From: Endotrypanum monterogeii | Taxonomy: Eukaryota > Euglenozoa > Kinetoplastea > Trypanosomatida > Trypanosomatidae | Reading direction: 5' to 3' | DNA length: 17,075 nucleotides | Assembly (NCBI GenBank): GCA_000333855.2 | Contig: CM007336.1 | Location: 135,979 to 153,053, forward strand | Shown here: piece after piece, positions 1 through 8,215 of the stretch | Layout: each line of letters starts with the position of its first letter | How positions within the stretch are numbered: the first letter of the stretch is position 1 | Position numbers and translations under genes: made by a program | The notes under the pieces: generated by a model | The model's database searches: none | What the model saw: only the letters and a program-made list of their open reading frames with translations | What the model was told of the DNA's origin: nothing

Positions 1-17
1 CTCCGTACGTCTCCGTT

Positions 18-22
<5 letters not shown>

Positions 23-67
<45 letters not shown>
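23..67. repeat. (TA)n microsatellite
   Basis: About 22 uninterrupted TA units near the left edge, in spacer DNA. Confidence 0.95.
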
Positions 68-73
<6 letters not shown>

Positions 74-737
74 CTTTCTGTTGCTGACTACGCTAAAGAG
101 ATTGTAGGGGAGCACAAAGCAAGTGTGCTTGTGCGGGCGCTTGTGGGTGAGGGTGTAGATGTTCGGGCCCCTGGCGTCTCAGGGTTGCGTAGATAAGGAC
201 CTATGGTTAGAGAAGGAAAAGAGGAATGAAAGCCCCTCTGTCCCCCACGCGAACTCCTTCGGCGTTGGTGAAGACGATGGAAACGAAATGCGAGTGTTTG
301 AACGAAGGAAAGGCAGGAGTGTGAAACACGATTTAAAAAAAAAAAGGGGGAAAGGCTTCTAGGTTGGAGCCTGCATGTTGGAAAGCATTCGCATGCATCT
401 CTCTTGTGCAGCAATAGACACCAGGAAAAAAAAAAAGAACACTGCCACAGACACAACGTTGATTGTGTGCGAGTGTGCAGGCATCTGTCTCGTGAAGATG
501 AAGCAAGTAGGCTGCTGATGCTAGTGATGTTGGTGATAACAGAGAAGCGATGCGTAAGGGCCTACTCACACACACGCGCACATACATCATCGTCCATCCT
601 AAACGATGGATGGGGAATGACTGCTACAGCACATGACGATATTTGTTTTTCCTGCTCAACTCCGCAACGCACGGCGCTGTAAAAACAGTAGAACACCCTC
701 AACTCACTCACCTCACTCAATGCTGTTTTTCATCGCT

Positions 738-759
738 CCCCCTCTTATCGAAGAGGGGG
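738..759. other. Perfect 9-bp hairpin with ATCG tetraloop
   Basis: CCCCCTCTT (738-746), loop ATCG (747-750), then AAGAGGGGG (751-759) form an uninterrupted inverted repeat. It lies about 1 kb downstream of the XRN-like stop codon. A 16-base T run follows at 790-805 on the plus strand. The role is unknown: RNA structure in a 3' UTR or spacer, or chance. Confidence 0.5.
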
Positions 760-908
760 GAACGGCCATCGTTCGATTTATTTATTTAGTTTTTTTTTTT
801 TTTTTGCGCCACCTGCAACCGAGAACACAGACATACTCTCATGAATGATGTACGTGCGGTTGCTCTTGACCTCACAAGCATGCTTTAGTCTTTTTTACTC
901 CTCGCTGT

Positions 909-977
909 TATTATATAGATATACATATAAATATAATAAATATAAATATATATAATATATATATATATATATATAAA
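909..977. repeat. AT-rich, mostly TA block
   Basis: An imperfect run of TA, TAA and ATA units almost free of G and C. Part of the low-complexity spacer. Confidence 0.9.
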
Positions 978-1112
978 TATGTGTATGTATCAGTTTGTAC
1001 AATGTTAAGCGCACTTGTCATTATGTGCGCCCCTGGTGCGATGAAGACTTGGTGAAGGGAGGAAACGCCACCGCCACCACCCAATCTCCCCCCGCCCATC
1101 CGTTCCTCTCCC

Positions 1113-1115
<3 letters not shown>

Positions 1116-1144
<29 letters not shown>
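1116..1144. repeat. (AC)n microsatellite
   Basis: Uninterrupted AC repeat of about 14 units in the spacer. Confidence 0.95.
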
Positions 1145-1149
<5 letters not shown>

Positions 1150-1634
1150 GACGACGACGATGAGCCGGAGACGTGGAGTGTAATGGAGATATAGAGTGGA
1201 AGTAGGAAGTTCTTGAATCGATTTTTGCCTTCCTAGTGGCCCTTTCTGATCGACGCCTCATCACTCACCACCCCGATTGCCTCCACTCCCTTTGCCCTCC
1301 CTAACCAACAGATTCTGCACATCCTTTCTTAGTAGGTGCATTAATCTCCTTCGCCCGAGAAACCATGGCATACTTTCTTGTAGAAACCTCAACCTTCGCC
1401 GCCACAGTCGCCTCCTTCACCCCCCCCCCTTCTCACGCTCAACCCTGCACCCCACATTTATTGTCCATACATCAGTACCAAGACATTTTTTTTCTTTTCC
1501 AAGCAACACAAGAAAGCGCACACGCACACACACCTTACCACTCTACCGGCAACGCCATCAGTGTCCCACACTCCTCCCGGCACGTCCCTTGCATCTTCCC
1601 TCATTGAATGAATATAAAAGCAAAGAAACTACCA

Positions 1635-1661
1635 GTGTGTGTGTGTGTGTGTGTGTGTGTG
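1635..1661. repeat. (GT)n microsatellite
   Basis: Uninterrupted GT repeat of about 13 units, about 110 bp past the XRN-like stop codon. It therefore probably lies in the 3' UTR of that mRNA, read as CA. Confidence 0.95.
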
Positions 1662-1757
1662 GTGGAAAGCTAGTCTCCGACCAGACTACCCTCATGAAGT
1701 GCAACATGGCGCCCCGGGAAGCGAGAAATACAGCATTAGTCTTGACACACCTCACAA

Positions 1758-1781
1758 ACTCAGTCAGTCTGTCAGTCAGTG
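1758..1781 (-). repeat. CTGA tetranucleotide repeat spanning the XRN-like stop codon
   Basis: Read on the minus strand, a short imperfect CTGA repeat begins in the last codons of the exonuclease gene and passes through its stop. It supplies two in-frame TGA codons, at 1772-1774 and four codons later at 1760-1762. Confidence 0.7.
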
Positions 1782-4771
1782 TATGTCGCCCGCCTATGCT
1801 TCCGTGCCCCTGGTAGGGTGCGCTGGGAAATACCATCTTGATCACGATGATCGACGCGCTCATCTCGGCGACGCTTGAAACCCGCCGGGGGACCCTCCAC
1901 TACACGAGCGTGACCACCTGGAGCAGAAGCGAGAGCGATACGCCTTCCTCTCTCTTTAGAGGTCGATAGAGGTGCCATCTCGCACCCCTCGTAGTACACC
2001 ACGCCGGACAAACTCCCGTTACCCACGGCACCTAAATCCAATGTCTTCGGCTTGTCGAGCTTCTCATCACGCTGGCGCAACGCCTTTGTGGCAACAACAA
2101 CACCCCTTGAGGGATGGTTCTTCGCCCCTGGACGAGTGCTCGCCTGTTTGCCGGCGGCCGCCCTCCCGGCGCGAGCGCTGCAGCGACTTGCAACACGCGC
2201 GCCTGCGTGATCATCTGGTGTGACGCTCATCAACGCCGCGACATCCTCTGAGGGCACGTCATCCCCCAAGAACTGTCGTAGCTCACTTTCGAGGTCGTTA
2301 GTTTGTCCTTTCTCGATTCGGGCAGCATATTTCCGATCCTCCCGCGCTAGGGTAGAGCGCAATTCAGCCGCCTCAGCCTGCTGCAGGCGGTGTAGCCGAC
2401 GATGCATACGTCGCTGCTGCGGAGTCGTGAAGTGTTGGCCTCGCTCCAAGATACCTGAGGTGATCTCTAGCGTGCGCTGCAGCTTCGCCGAAGCGGAATT
2501 ACGCTCGCGTTGCCGCACCTCATCCGCAGCCGCCTCCTGGTTTATATACACTCGCTTGTGTTCAACGGATCGACCTGCGGAACCATTAGAGCTGTGTTGG
2601 TCATCTGCTGAGCCTCGAGCGCCACTGGTTCGCATCAGCTTCCCCCTCTGCGGAGTTACAGCTGTGGAGAAAAGAGTGGGTCGCGTAGACACGGCGCGTC
2701 CGCGAAGGTGTGTGAGAGAACCGCCGCTCGCCCCGTTTGCCAAAGAGTCAGAGGCATCTTCGTCGGTCTCCTGCGACTGCGCTGTCGCCACATCAAATGG
2801 GCAGTGAAAATCCAGATAATTCATTTGAGGTGGGTACGGCACGTCCAAATAGGGGACATTCTCGGGCATCGTAACCGGTCGCACCACGGGCACGGGGTCC
2901 TCCAGCTGAATGTGGCCGTGCGTCTTCATCATACGATGCTGCTCATGGCGACTCAGTCTGCGCCGCGGGGGATTCGCGTTCAGCAGCACTGGAGATGTGA
3001 ACTGGCGAAGGTACTCTTCGCTTCTTGTGAGCCACGGTGCCGAGATCTCAACTGCCTCCTTGGCAGCTCGCGCGATCGCGGCGGTGTCGTTGCTGGTCTC
3101 GAGTGTCCTCAGAACAGACCGGTGGGCTGCCTTGCTGTGCAACCCCTTCACGATACTCTGCGGCAACGTTGCCTCTGTCGGCATTAGCGCCACATACGTC
3201 TCCAGCGGCGTCAGAGGCTGCGACTGTCGGTTCACATTGGGAAGGCGGATGCGGGTGTTGGTGCGCTGGCAATGCGCTGCGGCAGCGCGTAGATGGCAAA
3301 GTTGAGGTGCGGCAGGTGCTGGTATGAAGTGGTAGTCCGGGCACACACCCGTGACAACGGTGTGAAGCGACCAAAGCGCTGACTGGAGAAGATCCATGCC
3401 CACCTCGATGCTCGACGAACCTGCGTACTCAGATGCCTGCACAACATCTGCAAAAAAGTCAATGTCGACAGCGTCGAGGTTCGGTGAGATCAGTGTGCTG
3501 TGTGGGTATGCCGCACGCACGCTGCGGTAGCGCCGCCACAAACCCATGGCCACCTCCCCAGCGCCGGTGTAGTGGTCGCCACCGTTCAGCAAGAAAAGGA
3601 ACACAAAATCAATGCGGATTGAAGGTAGTTGCGACGCCGAGAAGGGCGTGTCACCGCGAGTGGCGGAAGTCGCCTTCAGCCAAAGATACAAAATGTCGGA
3701 GACACGAATGAGCTGCAGGGAGGAGGGACTGATAATGCTAAAATTATGAAAAGCAGTGGCACCAAGGCACGTAACGACGAGGTCAATGTCGTTGCCCATC
3801 ACCACAACGGAGTCGTCTGGGCGACAGCGCAGAGACAAAGCATTGGCGGCATTACCTTGGCTAGAATGCTCCTCACGGGCACCCGCTTGGTTGTTACGCT
3901 GATAGTCACCACCGGCGACGCCGATTTTTCCCCGGCCCTCAGCGTTCACGATGTCTCTACCAGTGCGCCGCTTCTCCTCACCTTGTGACGCGTGCACCGA
4001 ATCATCTCCTGCACAAGCCGAGCCGTACGCAAGGAAGGCCAACGCGCGAGAAATCTTCGCCTCGCCCTCGCCCATGACGGTAGTGCCATAGAGGTACACC
4101 GGACACGCGCGACGTAGAAATCCGCAGCCGTGGTTCAGTTTGAACTGTGACGCGATTGCGTTCTCGAGCTCGATCATGAAAAGTGATCCAGCGGTGATGG
4201 AGAGAGTGTTGAGCTGCTGCGCGCTACCGGTATCCAGAAGAGAAACCTTGCGTCGTCGAAGTCGCTGTGTCTGCAGCTTCGCTATGGGAGCGGGGCCGTC
4301 GAAGCAAAGGCTCAGCGACAGGCGCGGCACGACGACCTCCGTCACCAACACACGCAATCGCTCCAACACTTCTTGGATGAGCTGCTTTTTTGTTTTGTTT
4401 TCGCTACTCTGGTGATGAAAGCAAGAGTGGACAATACAGTTCATATCCACTAGGACGTGATCCGCCATCGGGGTGCGGTTGCCATCTGCAGCTGCGGATG
4501 CACTCGTGGCCTCTATCACGTGAGACGATGAGGTCAAGTGGCGTCTTCGCGACGAGCGGACATCAGTATTCCCCTCCTCACCCCTCTCGCGGTCGCCCAG
4601 GTACTGCACATGCGAGTCCAGACCGCCACCTTCACCGGCGATCTCTAGTTGACCTCCCACTCGCAGGCGACGGTTGCCTTCCTCTTCGGCCTCCACATCA
4701 CTCAGGGGCACCGGAAGCAGCCGAGTGCACCCACACGAGTCAATAAACTTGCGAAGACCTAAAAGCCCCAT
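1772..4771 (-). CDS. Divergent XRN-family 5'-3' exoribonuclease
   Basis: A 999-residue protein of the XRN family, whose members degrade 5'-monophosphate RNA processively in cytoplasm or nucleus. ATG at 4771 was chosen because it gives the family-type start MGLLGLRKF. The frame is open about 122 codons further upstream but has no other ATG there, and that part is translated microsatellite. The expected acidic residues are all visible: D109 in LVDMNCIVHS, D158 in CFDGPAPIAK, E235/E237 in MGEGEAK, D328/D330 in MGNDIDL and D399 in NGGDHYTG. The basic helix following FDG (around 166-175) fits the family. Residues 471-490 and 513-530 match the later conserved core loosely. Two poorly conserved, low-complexity insertions (about 25-103 and 250-318) split the nuclease core. 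The C-terminal third is charged, with a likely coiled coil around 790-850 and a basic end. Trypanosomatids carry several XRN paralogues (XRNA to XRND in T. brucei); I cannot say which this is. The family call is firm, the subtype is not. Confidence 0.87.
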   Translation of the reverse strand: MGLLGLRKFIDSCGCTRLLPVPLSDVEAEEEGNRRLRVGGQLEIAGEGGGLDSHVQYLGDRERGEEGNTDVRSSRRRHLTSSSHVIEATSASAAADGNRTPMADHVLVDMNCIVHSCFHHQSSENKTKKQLIQEVLERLRVLVTEVVVPRLSLSLCFDGPAPIAKLQTQRLRRRKVSLLDTGSAQQLNTLSITAGSLFMIELENAIASQFKLNHGCGFLRRACPVYLYGTTVMGEGEAKISRALAFLAYGSACAGDDSVHASQGEEKRRTGRDIVNAEGRGKIGVAGGDYQRNNQAGAREEHSSQGNAANALSLRCRPDDSVVVMGNDIDLVVTCLGATAFHNFSIISPSSLQLIRVSDILYLWLKATSATRGDTPFSASQLPSIRIDFVFLFLLNGGDHYTGAGEVAMGLWRRYRSVRAAYPHSTLISPNLDAVDIDFFADVVQASEYAGSSSIEVGMDLLQSALWSLHTVVTGVCPDYHFIPAPAAPQLCHLRAAAAHCQRTNTRIRLPNVNRQSQPLTPLETYVALMPTEATLPQSIVKGLHSKAAHRSVLRTLETSNDTAAIARAAKEAVEISAPWLTRSEEYLRQFTSPVLLNANPPRRRLSRHEQHRMMKTHGHIQLEDPVPVVRPVTMPENVPYLDVPYPPQMNYLDFHCPFDVATAQSQETDEDASDSLANGASGGSLTHLRGRAVSTRPTLFSTAVTPQRGKLMRTSGARGSADDQHSSNGSAGRSVEHKRVYINQEAAADEVRQRERNSASAKLQRTLEITSGILERGQHFTTPQQRRMHRRLHRLQQAEAAELRSTLAREDRKYAARIEKGQTNDLESELRQFLGDDVPSEDVAALMSVTPDDHAGARVASRCSARAGRAAAGKQASTRPGAKNHPSRGVVVATKALRQRDEKLDKPKTLDLGAVGNGSLSGVVYYEGCEMAPLSTSKERGRRIALASAPGGHARVVEGPPAGFKRRRDERVDHRDQDGISQRTLPGARKHRRATYTD

Positions 4772-4784
4772 GTACCAAGAGGTG

Positions 4785-4824
4785 GTGTGTGTGTGTGAAT
4801 ATATATATATATATATATATATAT
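4785..4824. repeat. Compound (GT)n-(AT)n microsatellite in the XRN-like 5' leader
   Basis: (GT)6 at 4785-4796 is followed by about 13 AT units at 4799-4824. On the coding strand the order is (AT)n, then (AC)n, ending about 14 bases before the exonuclease ATG. Because both candidate splice acceptors lie upstream of it, the repeat should be part of the mature 5' UTR. Confidence 0.85.
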
Positions 4825-4907
4825 TATTTTTATTTATGATATTTTTTGAGGGGGAGAAGGGGAGTACTTGAGTGGGACGAACGCACACAGTGACGCCCGC
4901 GTTTTTC

Positions 4908-4956
4908 CTTGTTGAGTGAGGCAAGGGGGAAGGAAGAAGAGCAGGGGGGGGGGGGG
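4908..4956 (-). promoter_or_regulatory. Candidate trans-splice acceptor and polypyrimidine tract for the XRN-like gene
   Basis: On the minus strand a C13 run (4956-4944) leads into a C/T-rich tract with few purines, ending at an AG at 4909-4908, which would leave a 5' UTR of about 136 bases. A second AG after a weaker pyrimidine stretch is at 4868-4867 (UTR about 95 bases). The role is inferred from the usual trypanosomatid layout; no RNA evidence is available. Confidence 0.45.
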
Positions 4957-5296
4957 ACTCTCTCCTGTGATGAGTGATGACCCGAACAAGAAAAAGACGG
5001 AAAGGCAGAGATATGAAGTGATTTGTAGAGAGGGAAGGTAAAAACAGACAAAATGATCTTGCATATGTGAGCTTAGTCGCCAAGACTGCAGGGTTCAGCC
5101 GAAGTGCCCGAGAAAAGGAAGTGGGGAGAGACGGCACAGAGAAGGCATCACACGATGCAATACAAAGAAGCGCCCCACCTCACACAGCTATTAAGAATCG
5201 AACGGGTCATTTCTTCAAAAATAAAAAATATATACTCGAGTGTACGTTTCTGAATGCTTTATCCCCGCTACAGTGAAACAGCATGCTAGTTGCGTC

Positions 5297-5300
<4 letters not shown>

Positions 5301-5330
<30 letters not shown>
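5301..5330. repeat. (GT)15 microsatellite
   Basis: Fifteen uninterrupted GT units about 190 bp downstream (higher rank in the spacer) of the exonuclease leader and 190 bp beyond the stop of the membrane-protein gene, probably in that gene's 3' UTR read as CA. Confidence 0.95.
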
Positions 5331-5332
<2 letters not shown>

Positions 5333-5519
5333 TTGATTGCGCGTTGCAAGCAGACGCTGCTTTGAGAAGTCCGAGTGGTTGGGATGGAGAAAAGGAGTGG
5401 GGTGGGGTGGATAAAGAAATCCAATAGAAGATCAGCAGAGGCATGTCACATCCCCACCACCACACAACACCCGTACTACATTCTTCTCAGCCTCTGCTTC
5501 TATATATTCCATGAACCTA

Positions 5520-6590
5520 TTAAGTAGACTGCGGGATCCTCACTCCGCCTGCAATGCCGCTGCTCACAAAGGTGTAGATAATCGTGTACCCGACAAAGAT
5601 GAGTACACTCGCGGCGTACGTGATGAGAGGAAGTGCGACCGAAGGCAGGAAGGAAAGACTCATCTCTTCGACCTCTATATTAAAGAGCGCGACTGGAAAG
5701 CGGTAGCCATCCATAGGCATAGAAAGCGCACGTGGACGTACCTCAATCACAGGCAGAAACGGATCATCTGAGCTCGATGCGGCGCGAAAGACTCGGTGTA
5801 AGTCAGCCGCGTCAGTGCCACTGACACCCAATGTTTCGTTCATGTCCTCTCGGTCAACCCAAACATCATCGGCGCTCAGCTCGAGTGCGCTATGCGGACT
5901 GGTCGAGAACATGAGCAGCTCCGTATCCTGGGGCTCGTCTACCCAGCCGTGCGCTCGTCCTGACAATGTGCCCGGAAACTCAACGCCGTCTTCCAAAAAA
6001 TCTACCACCCTTGAGCGGCGTACCTGATAGAGCACCAACTCAAATGCAACACTGGGCGAACCCAAAAAACTGAGCCGTGTCATGTAGCGCCTCCCTGGCT
6101 CTAAGCCAGCGAAGATATAGCGTTGGCGCGACGGCACAGCATTGCCCACCCTGACATCACGCTCCTTTGCCACGTGGTTCGAGTCCTCATCCCAAATGGG
6201 CACGTTCTCCGGGAGGGAAGGATTGCGTACGCGCTGCCTCATCAACGGGATTCCGGGCTGCAATACCTTGTACACATCCCCGTACGCTGAACGAGAGCTA
6301 CGCCTCAGGATGACGGGAAGCGCCGGAGCGCCCTCGTCGGCAGCGTACAGAGCACTAGAAAAAAACCTGCTAAGCAACGCATTCCCAGCCACCAGCTTTC
6401 GTGTGAAGTGCATCATGTTGTCGCCGACAGCAGCCGTAGCGAAATCCCCGTGCTTCTGGACAATGTTGATGAGCACGGTGTAGTACACATACGTCGCAGC
6501 GTAGACCCCCAGGATAAGTATAAAAAAAAGCAGCATCGCGATCCAAAGGCGACGCAGCATAAAACGACGGAGGCTCTGCGGCTTTGCCAT
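5520..6590 (-). CDS. Hypothetical two-pass membrane protein
   Basis: A 356-residue protein of unrecognised family. A basic N-terminus (MAKPQSLRRFMLRRLW) precedes a hydrophobic segment at about 16-42. A second hydrophobic segment covers about 314-342, leaving a short tail. The charge pattern suggests both ends are cytosolic and residues 43-313 are lumenal or extracellular. That domain contains a possible N-glycosylation site (NET, 251-253) and beta-strand-like stretches around 156-190 and 205-240. One membrane segment at each end around a lumenal domain is the arrangement of PIG-S-like GPI transamidase subunits and perhaps of the trypanosomatid TTA1/TTA2 subunits. This is only an outline resemblance, not a sequence match I can show. 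The start is supported by being the first in-frame ATG after a good splice-acceptor region. A 5-codon uORF ends on the start codon. Confidence 0.78.
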   Translation of the reverse strand: MAKPQSLRRFMLRRLWIAMLLFFILILGVYAATYVYYTVLINIVQKHGDFATAAVGDNMMHFTRKLVAGNALLSRFFSSALYAADEGAPALPVILRRSSRSAYGDVYKVLQPGIPLMRQRVRNPSLPENVPIWDEDSNHVAKERDVRVGNAVPSRQRYIFAGLEPGRRYMTRLSFLGSPSVAFELVLYQVRRSRVVDFLEDGVEFPGTLSGRAHGWVDEPQDTELLMFSTSPHSALELSADDVWVDREDMNETLGVSGTDAADLHRVFRAASSSDDPFLPVIEVRPRALSMPMDGYRFPVALFNIEVEEMSLSFLPSVALPLITYAASVLIFVGYTIIYTFVSSGIAGGVRIPQST

Positions 6591-6604
6591 TATTTTTTCT
6601 TCAT
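6590..6604 (-). other. Minimal upstream ORF (Met-Lys-Lys-Lys-stop)
   Basis: On the minus strand ATG at 6604-6602 is followed by AAG AAA AAA TAA. The TAA at 6592-6590 shares its last A with the ATG of the membrane-protein gene (TAATG). The predicted splice acceptor is upstream of it, so it should be in the mature mRNA. It reads Met-Lys-Lys-Lys. Such a uORF could reduce main-frame initiation or permit termination-reinitiation. Confidence 0.45.
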
Positions 6605-6650
6605 TTGGTGGAGAATGGCGAACCTACTTGGTGAGACAATCAAAGCCCCC

Positions 6651-6678
6651 CTCCAAAAAAAAAAGAAAAGAAAAAAAA
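6651..6678 (-). promoter_or_regulatory. Candidate trans-splice acceptor for the two-pass membrane protein
   Basis: The minus strand reads an almost pure T tract with two C interruptions (6678-6655), followed at once by GGAG with the AG at 6652-6651. The 5' UTR would be about 60 bases and would contain the uORF. The tract continues upstream in C/T-rich DNA to about 6720. Confidence 0.5.
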
Positions 6679-6977
6679 CACCCAGAATGGGGAAAGAGTT
6701 GGAAAAGGAGGAAAGGGGGGGAGGGAGATGTGGTGATGATATAAACCACCGCATACCTCACCAACGGTGCGTCCTCTCTATTTGCGCAGGGGTGACCAGT
6801 GTGTTTGCGTTTGTGTGTAGGCGGAAGAGGGAAGAAGGCAAAAGGAAAAAGGAGATGCGTCAAATGACCACATCAGAAGTCTTCGGAAACAATCGTATGT
6901 CTTGGGCACATATGCAGAACAATCGCCTTGAATAAAGGGCTGACAAAATACTTAATGCAGATGTCACGGGAGGCAGG

Positions 6978-7000
6978 TATATATATATATATATATATAT
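6978..7000. repeat. (TA)n microsatellite
   Basis: About 11 TA units in the spacer. Confidence 0.95.
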
Positions 7001-7060
7001 TTACATGACCTGGGGAAATGGGAAGCAGCGAGAACGCCGCAGAGAAAGACTTAAAGACAT

Positions 7061-7061
<1 letters not shown>

Positions 7062-7115
<54 letters not shown>
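7062..7115. repeat. (CA)27 microsatellite
   Basis: The longest dinucleotide run of this type in the window, 54 bases without interruption, 60 bp from the (TA)n at 6978-7000. Confidence 0.97.
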
Positions 7116-7118
<3 letters not shown>

Positions 7119-7330
7119 GTGAACACTTACCAACGCTTGGGTGGGTGAGCACCATAAGGAGCTGCATACATATAGGTGTGTGATTGTGTGCATGTGTCTG
7201 AATGAGTGTGCTTGAGATGCCGCTACATACCGATCCCAGTTGTATGGTGATGGGTGCGTGTATTCCTGTGAAGATATGTGTTGCACTAGACACGTCTGTG
7301 TATTATGATGGTCGTCGTCATCGCCGCTCG

Positions 7331-7348
7331 CACACACACACACACACC
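7331..7348. repeat. (CA)9 microsatellite
   Basis: Short uninterrupted CA run in the spacer. Confidence 0.9.
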
Positions 7349-7836
7349 AAGTGTCAGGAGACGAGACGATCGCCGAGAAATTCACACGCGCCGACGTCTC
7401 CCATCAATGAAAACATTGGAGATGGGACGGAGGAGGGGAGGAGCGTTGGTTAGAGCGGACGCCAAAGACCGCGACAAGATGAGGAAAAACATGGAGTCTC
7501 GTTTTGGATTGACAGCGCATACCCGAAGCTAGCAAGGAACACAACGAGAAGCGTAGGTGCCCAAGACACACACGCATTTTATGTAAGCGAAGATTGACTC
7601 GTCGAGGATGACCCAAGCTGGGGTGGTCGTGAGAGGAAGGGGGGAAAACTTACTCGTGGCCGTTCCGCGCCATCGCCCTCCACCCCTCAAGCAGTCTTGT
7701 ACTTCTCCCGCTGACTTACCCCCGAAACGATTCCACCGCGTACCTGCATCTGCCGCAAGAACAACGAGTATAACTACGCGATACCGCTGGTAGCAGCAAA
7801 GCGTCACAGCCTCACCTTTTCAATGGCAAGATGTGC

Positions 7837-7856
7837 AAAACAAAACAAAACAAAAA
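7837..7856. repeat. A4C pentanucleotide repeat
   Basis: Three AAAAC units plus a trailing A run. It could be the degenerate A-rich tail of an old retroposed sequence in plus orientation, but no element body was recognised. Confidence 0.6.
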
Positions 7857-7976
7857 TAGAAATTGTCCGCGCCACTGACAACCCCCTTTTTTTTTGCCGT
7901 TGATCATTGCGATTGCTTGAGATAGGAAAGAACTTCCCCCCTCCCCTCTACCCCTCCCTACCCTCCCTTTTTTTTT

Positions 7977-8215
7977 TCACCCTTTGGGCGAAGTCGATTT
8001 GCCTCTTGACGCCCCGGCGCTGGAACACCTGCGGGCCTTGGTGGTCTTCATTAGTTTACGAGAAGATGCACGTCTAGACTTGGCTGTGGCGTCGTCCCTT
8101 GGCAGATCCCCTCTTTCGCCCCCCTTCATGATTCGCACGTCTGAATCGCGCCGGGTCACTTTCGTTGCTGCGATTTTCTTGTCTCGCGCTAAGAGGAGAC
8201 GTTGGTCGTAAAGAG
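7977..8215 (-). other. Competing 3' frame at the end of the 621-aa gene
   Basis: A second minus-strand frame stays open from 8699 to a stop at 7977. By hand count of 8101-8208, its third-position GC is about 61 percent against about 44 percent in the annotated frame. From 7981 to 8040 it is about 70 percent. Its product here is strongly basic and ends in ASRGKSTSPKG. The GC-rich composition also continues to 7977, where T-rich spacer starts. It may be the true C-terminus after an indel, or just an overlapping open frame. Confidence 0.3.

Larger units (their letters stand above)
1..1771. other. Spacer downstream of the XRN-like gene
   Basis: This stretch follows the stop codon of the exonuclease gene in the direction of transcription and should hold its 3' UTR and the spacer to the next gene. 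It contains long (TA)n, (CA)n and (GT)n runs, poly-T and poly-C runs and a 9-bp perfect hairpin. Reading frames here are short and rich in residues encoded by dinucleotide repeats (Cys-Val, Tyr-Ile, His-Thr). The longest, on the plus strand around 1277-1816, begins at TTG and runs through pyrimidine-rich DNA. I see no credible gene. Confidence 0.7.
4772..5519. other. Spacer between the membrane-protein gene and the XRN-like gene
   Basis: About 750 bp holding the 3' UTR of the upstream gene, a 30-base (GT)n run (5301-5330), a polypyrimidine tract on the minus strand (around 4910-4956) and the exonuclease 5' leader with its (AT)n-(CA)n repeats. Small frames present here have no recognisable protein character. 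Confidence 0.7.
6591..8073. other. Spacer upstream of the membrane-protein gene
   Basis: About 1.5 kb with (TA)n at 6978-7000, a 54-base (AC)n at 7062-7115, a shorter (CA)n at 7331-7348, an A4C repeat at 7837-7856, and a plus-strand pyrimidine tract at about 7936-7982. The part at 7370-7800 is less repetitive and has mid GC. Its frames on both strands begin at non-ATG codons or break soon. The portion at 7977-8073 may be coding if the upstream gene uses the alternative frame described there. Confidence 0.65.

Noticed and set aside
1277..1816. 179-codon plus-strand frame
   Set aside because: It starts at TTG and is composed of translated pyrimidine-rich and GT-repeat DNA, overlapping the 3' end of the XRN-like gene.
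4772..5137. 122-residue N-terminal extension of the XRN-like protein
   Set aside because: The extension starts at GTG, has no ATG, includes translated microsatellites, and the family-type N-terminus begins at the ATG at 4771.
6170..6190. A GGTTCGAGTCC string that resembles a tRNA T-arm
   Set aside because: It lies inside the membrane-protein coding frame, and I found no matching acceptor, D or anticodon arms around it.
7529..7807. 92-codon minus-strand frame in the spacer
   Set aside because: It begins at GTG, third-position GC is uneven, and it includes translated repeats; no coding character.
7370..7860. Mid-GC spacer segment ending in an A4C run, considered as a SIDER-type retroposon
   Set aside because: No signature I can verify was seen, and the A-rich end is antisense to the transcribed strand; a search against known SIDER consensus sequences would settle it.
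7984..8211. Plus-strand frame opposite the end of the 621-aa gene, preceded by a plus-strand pyrimidine tract
   Set aside because: It begins at TTG, is the antisense of GC3-rich coding sequence, and would be the only plus-strand gene in the window.
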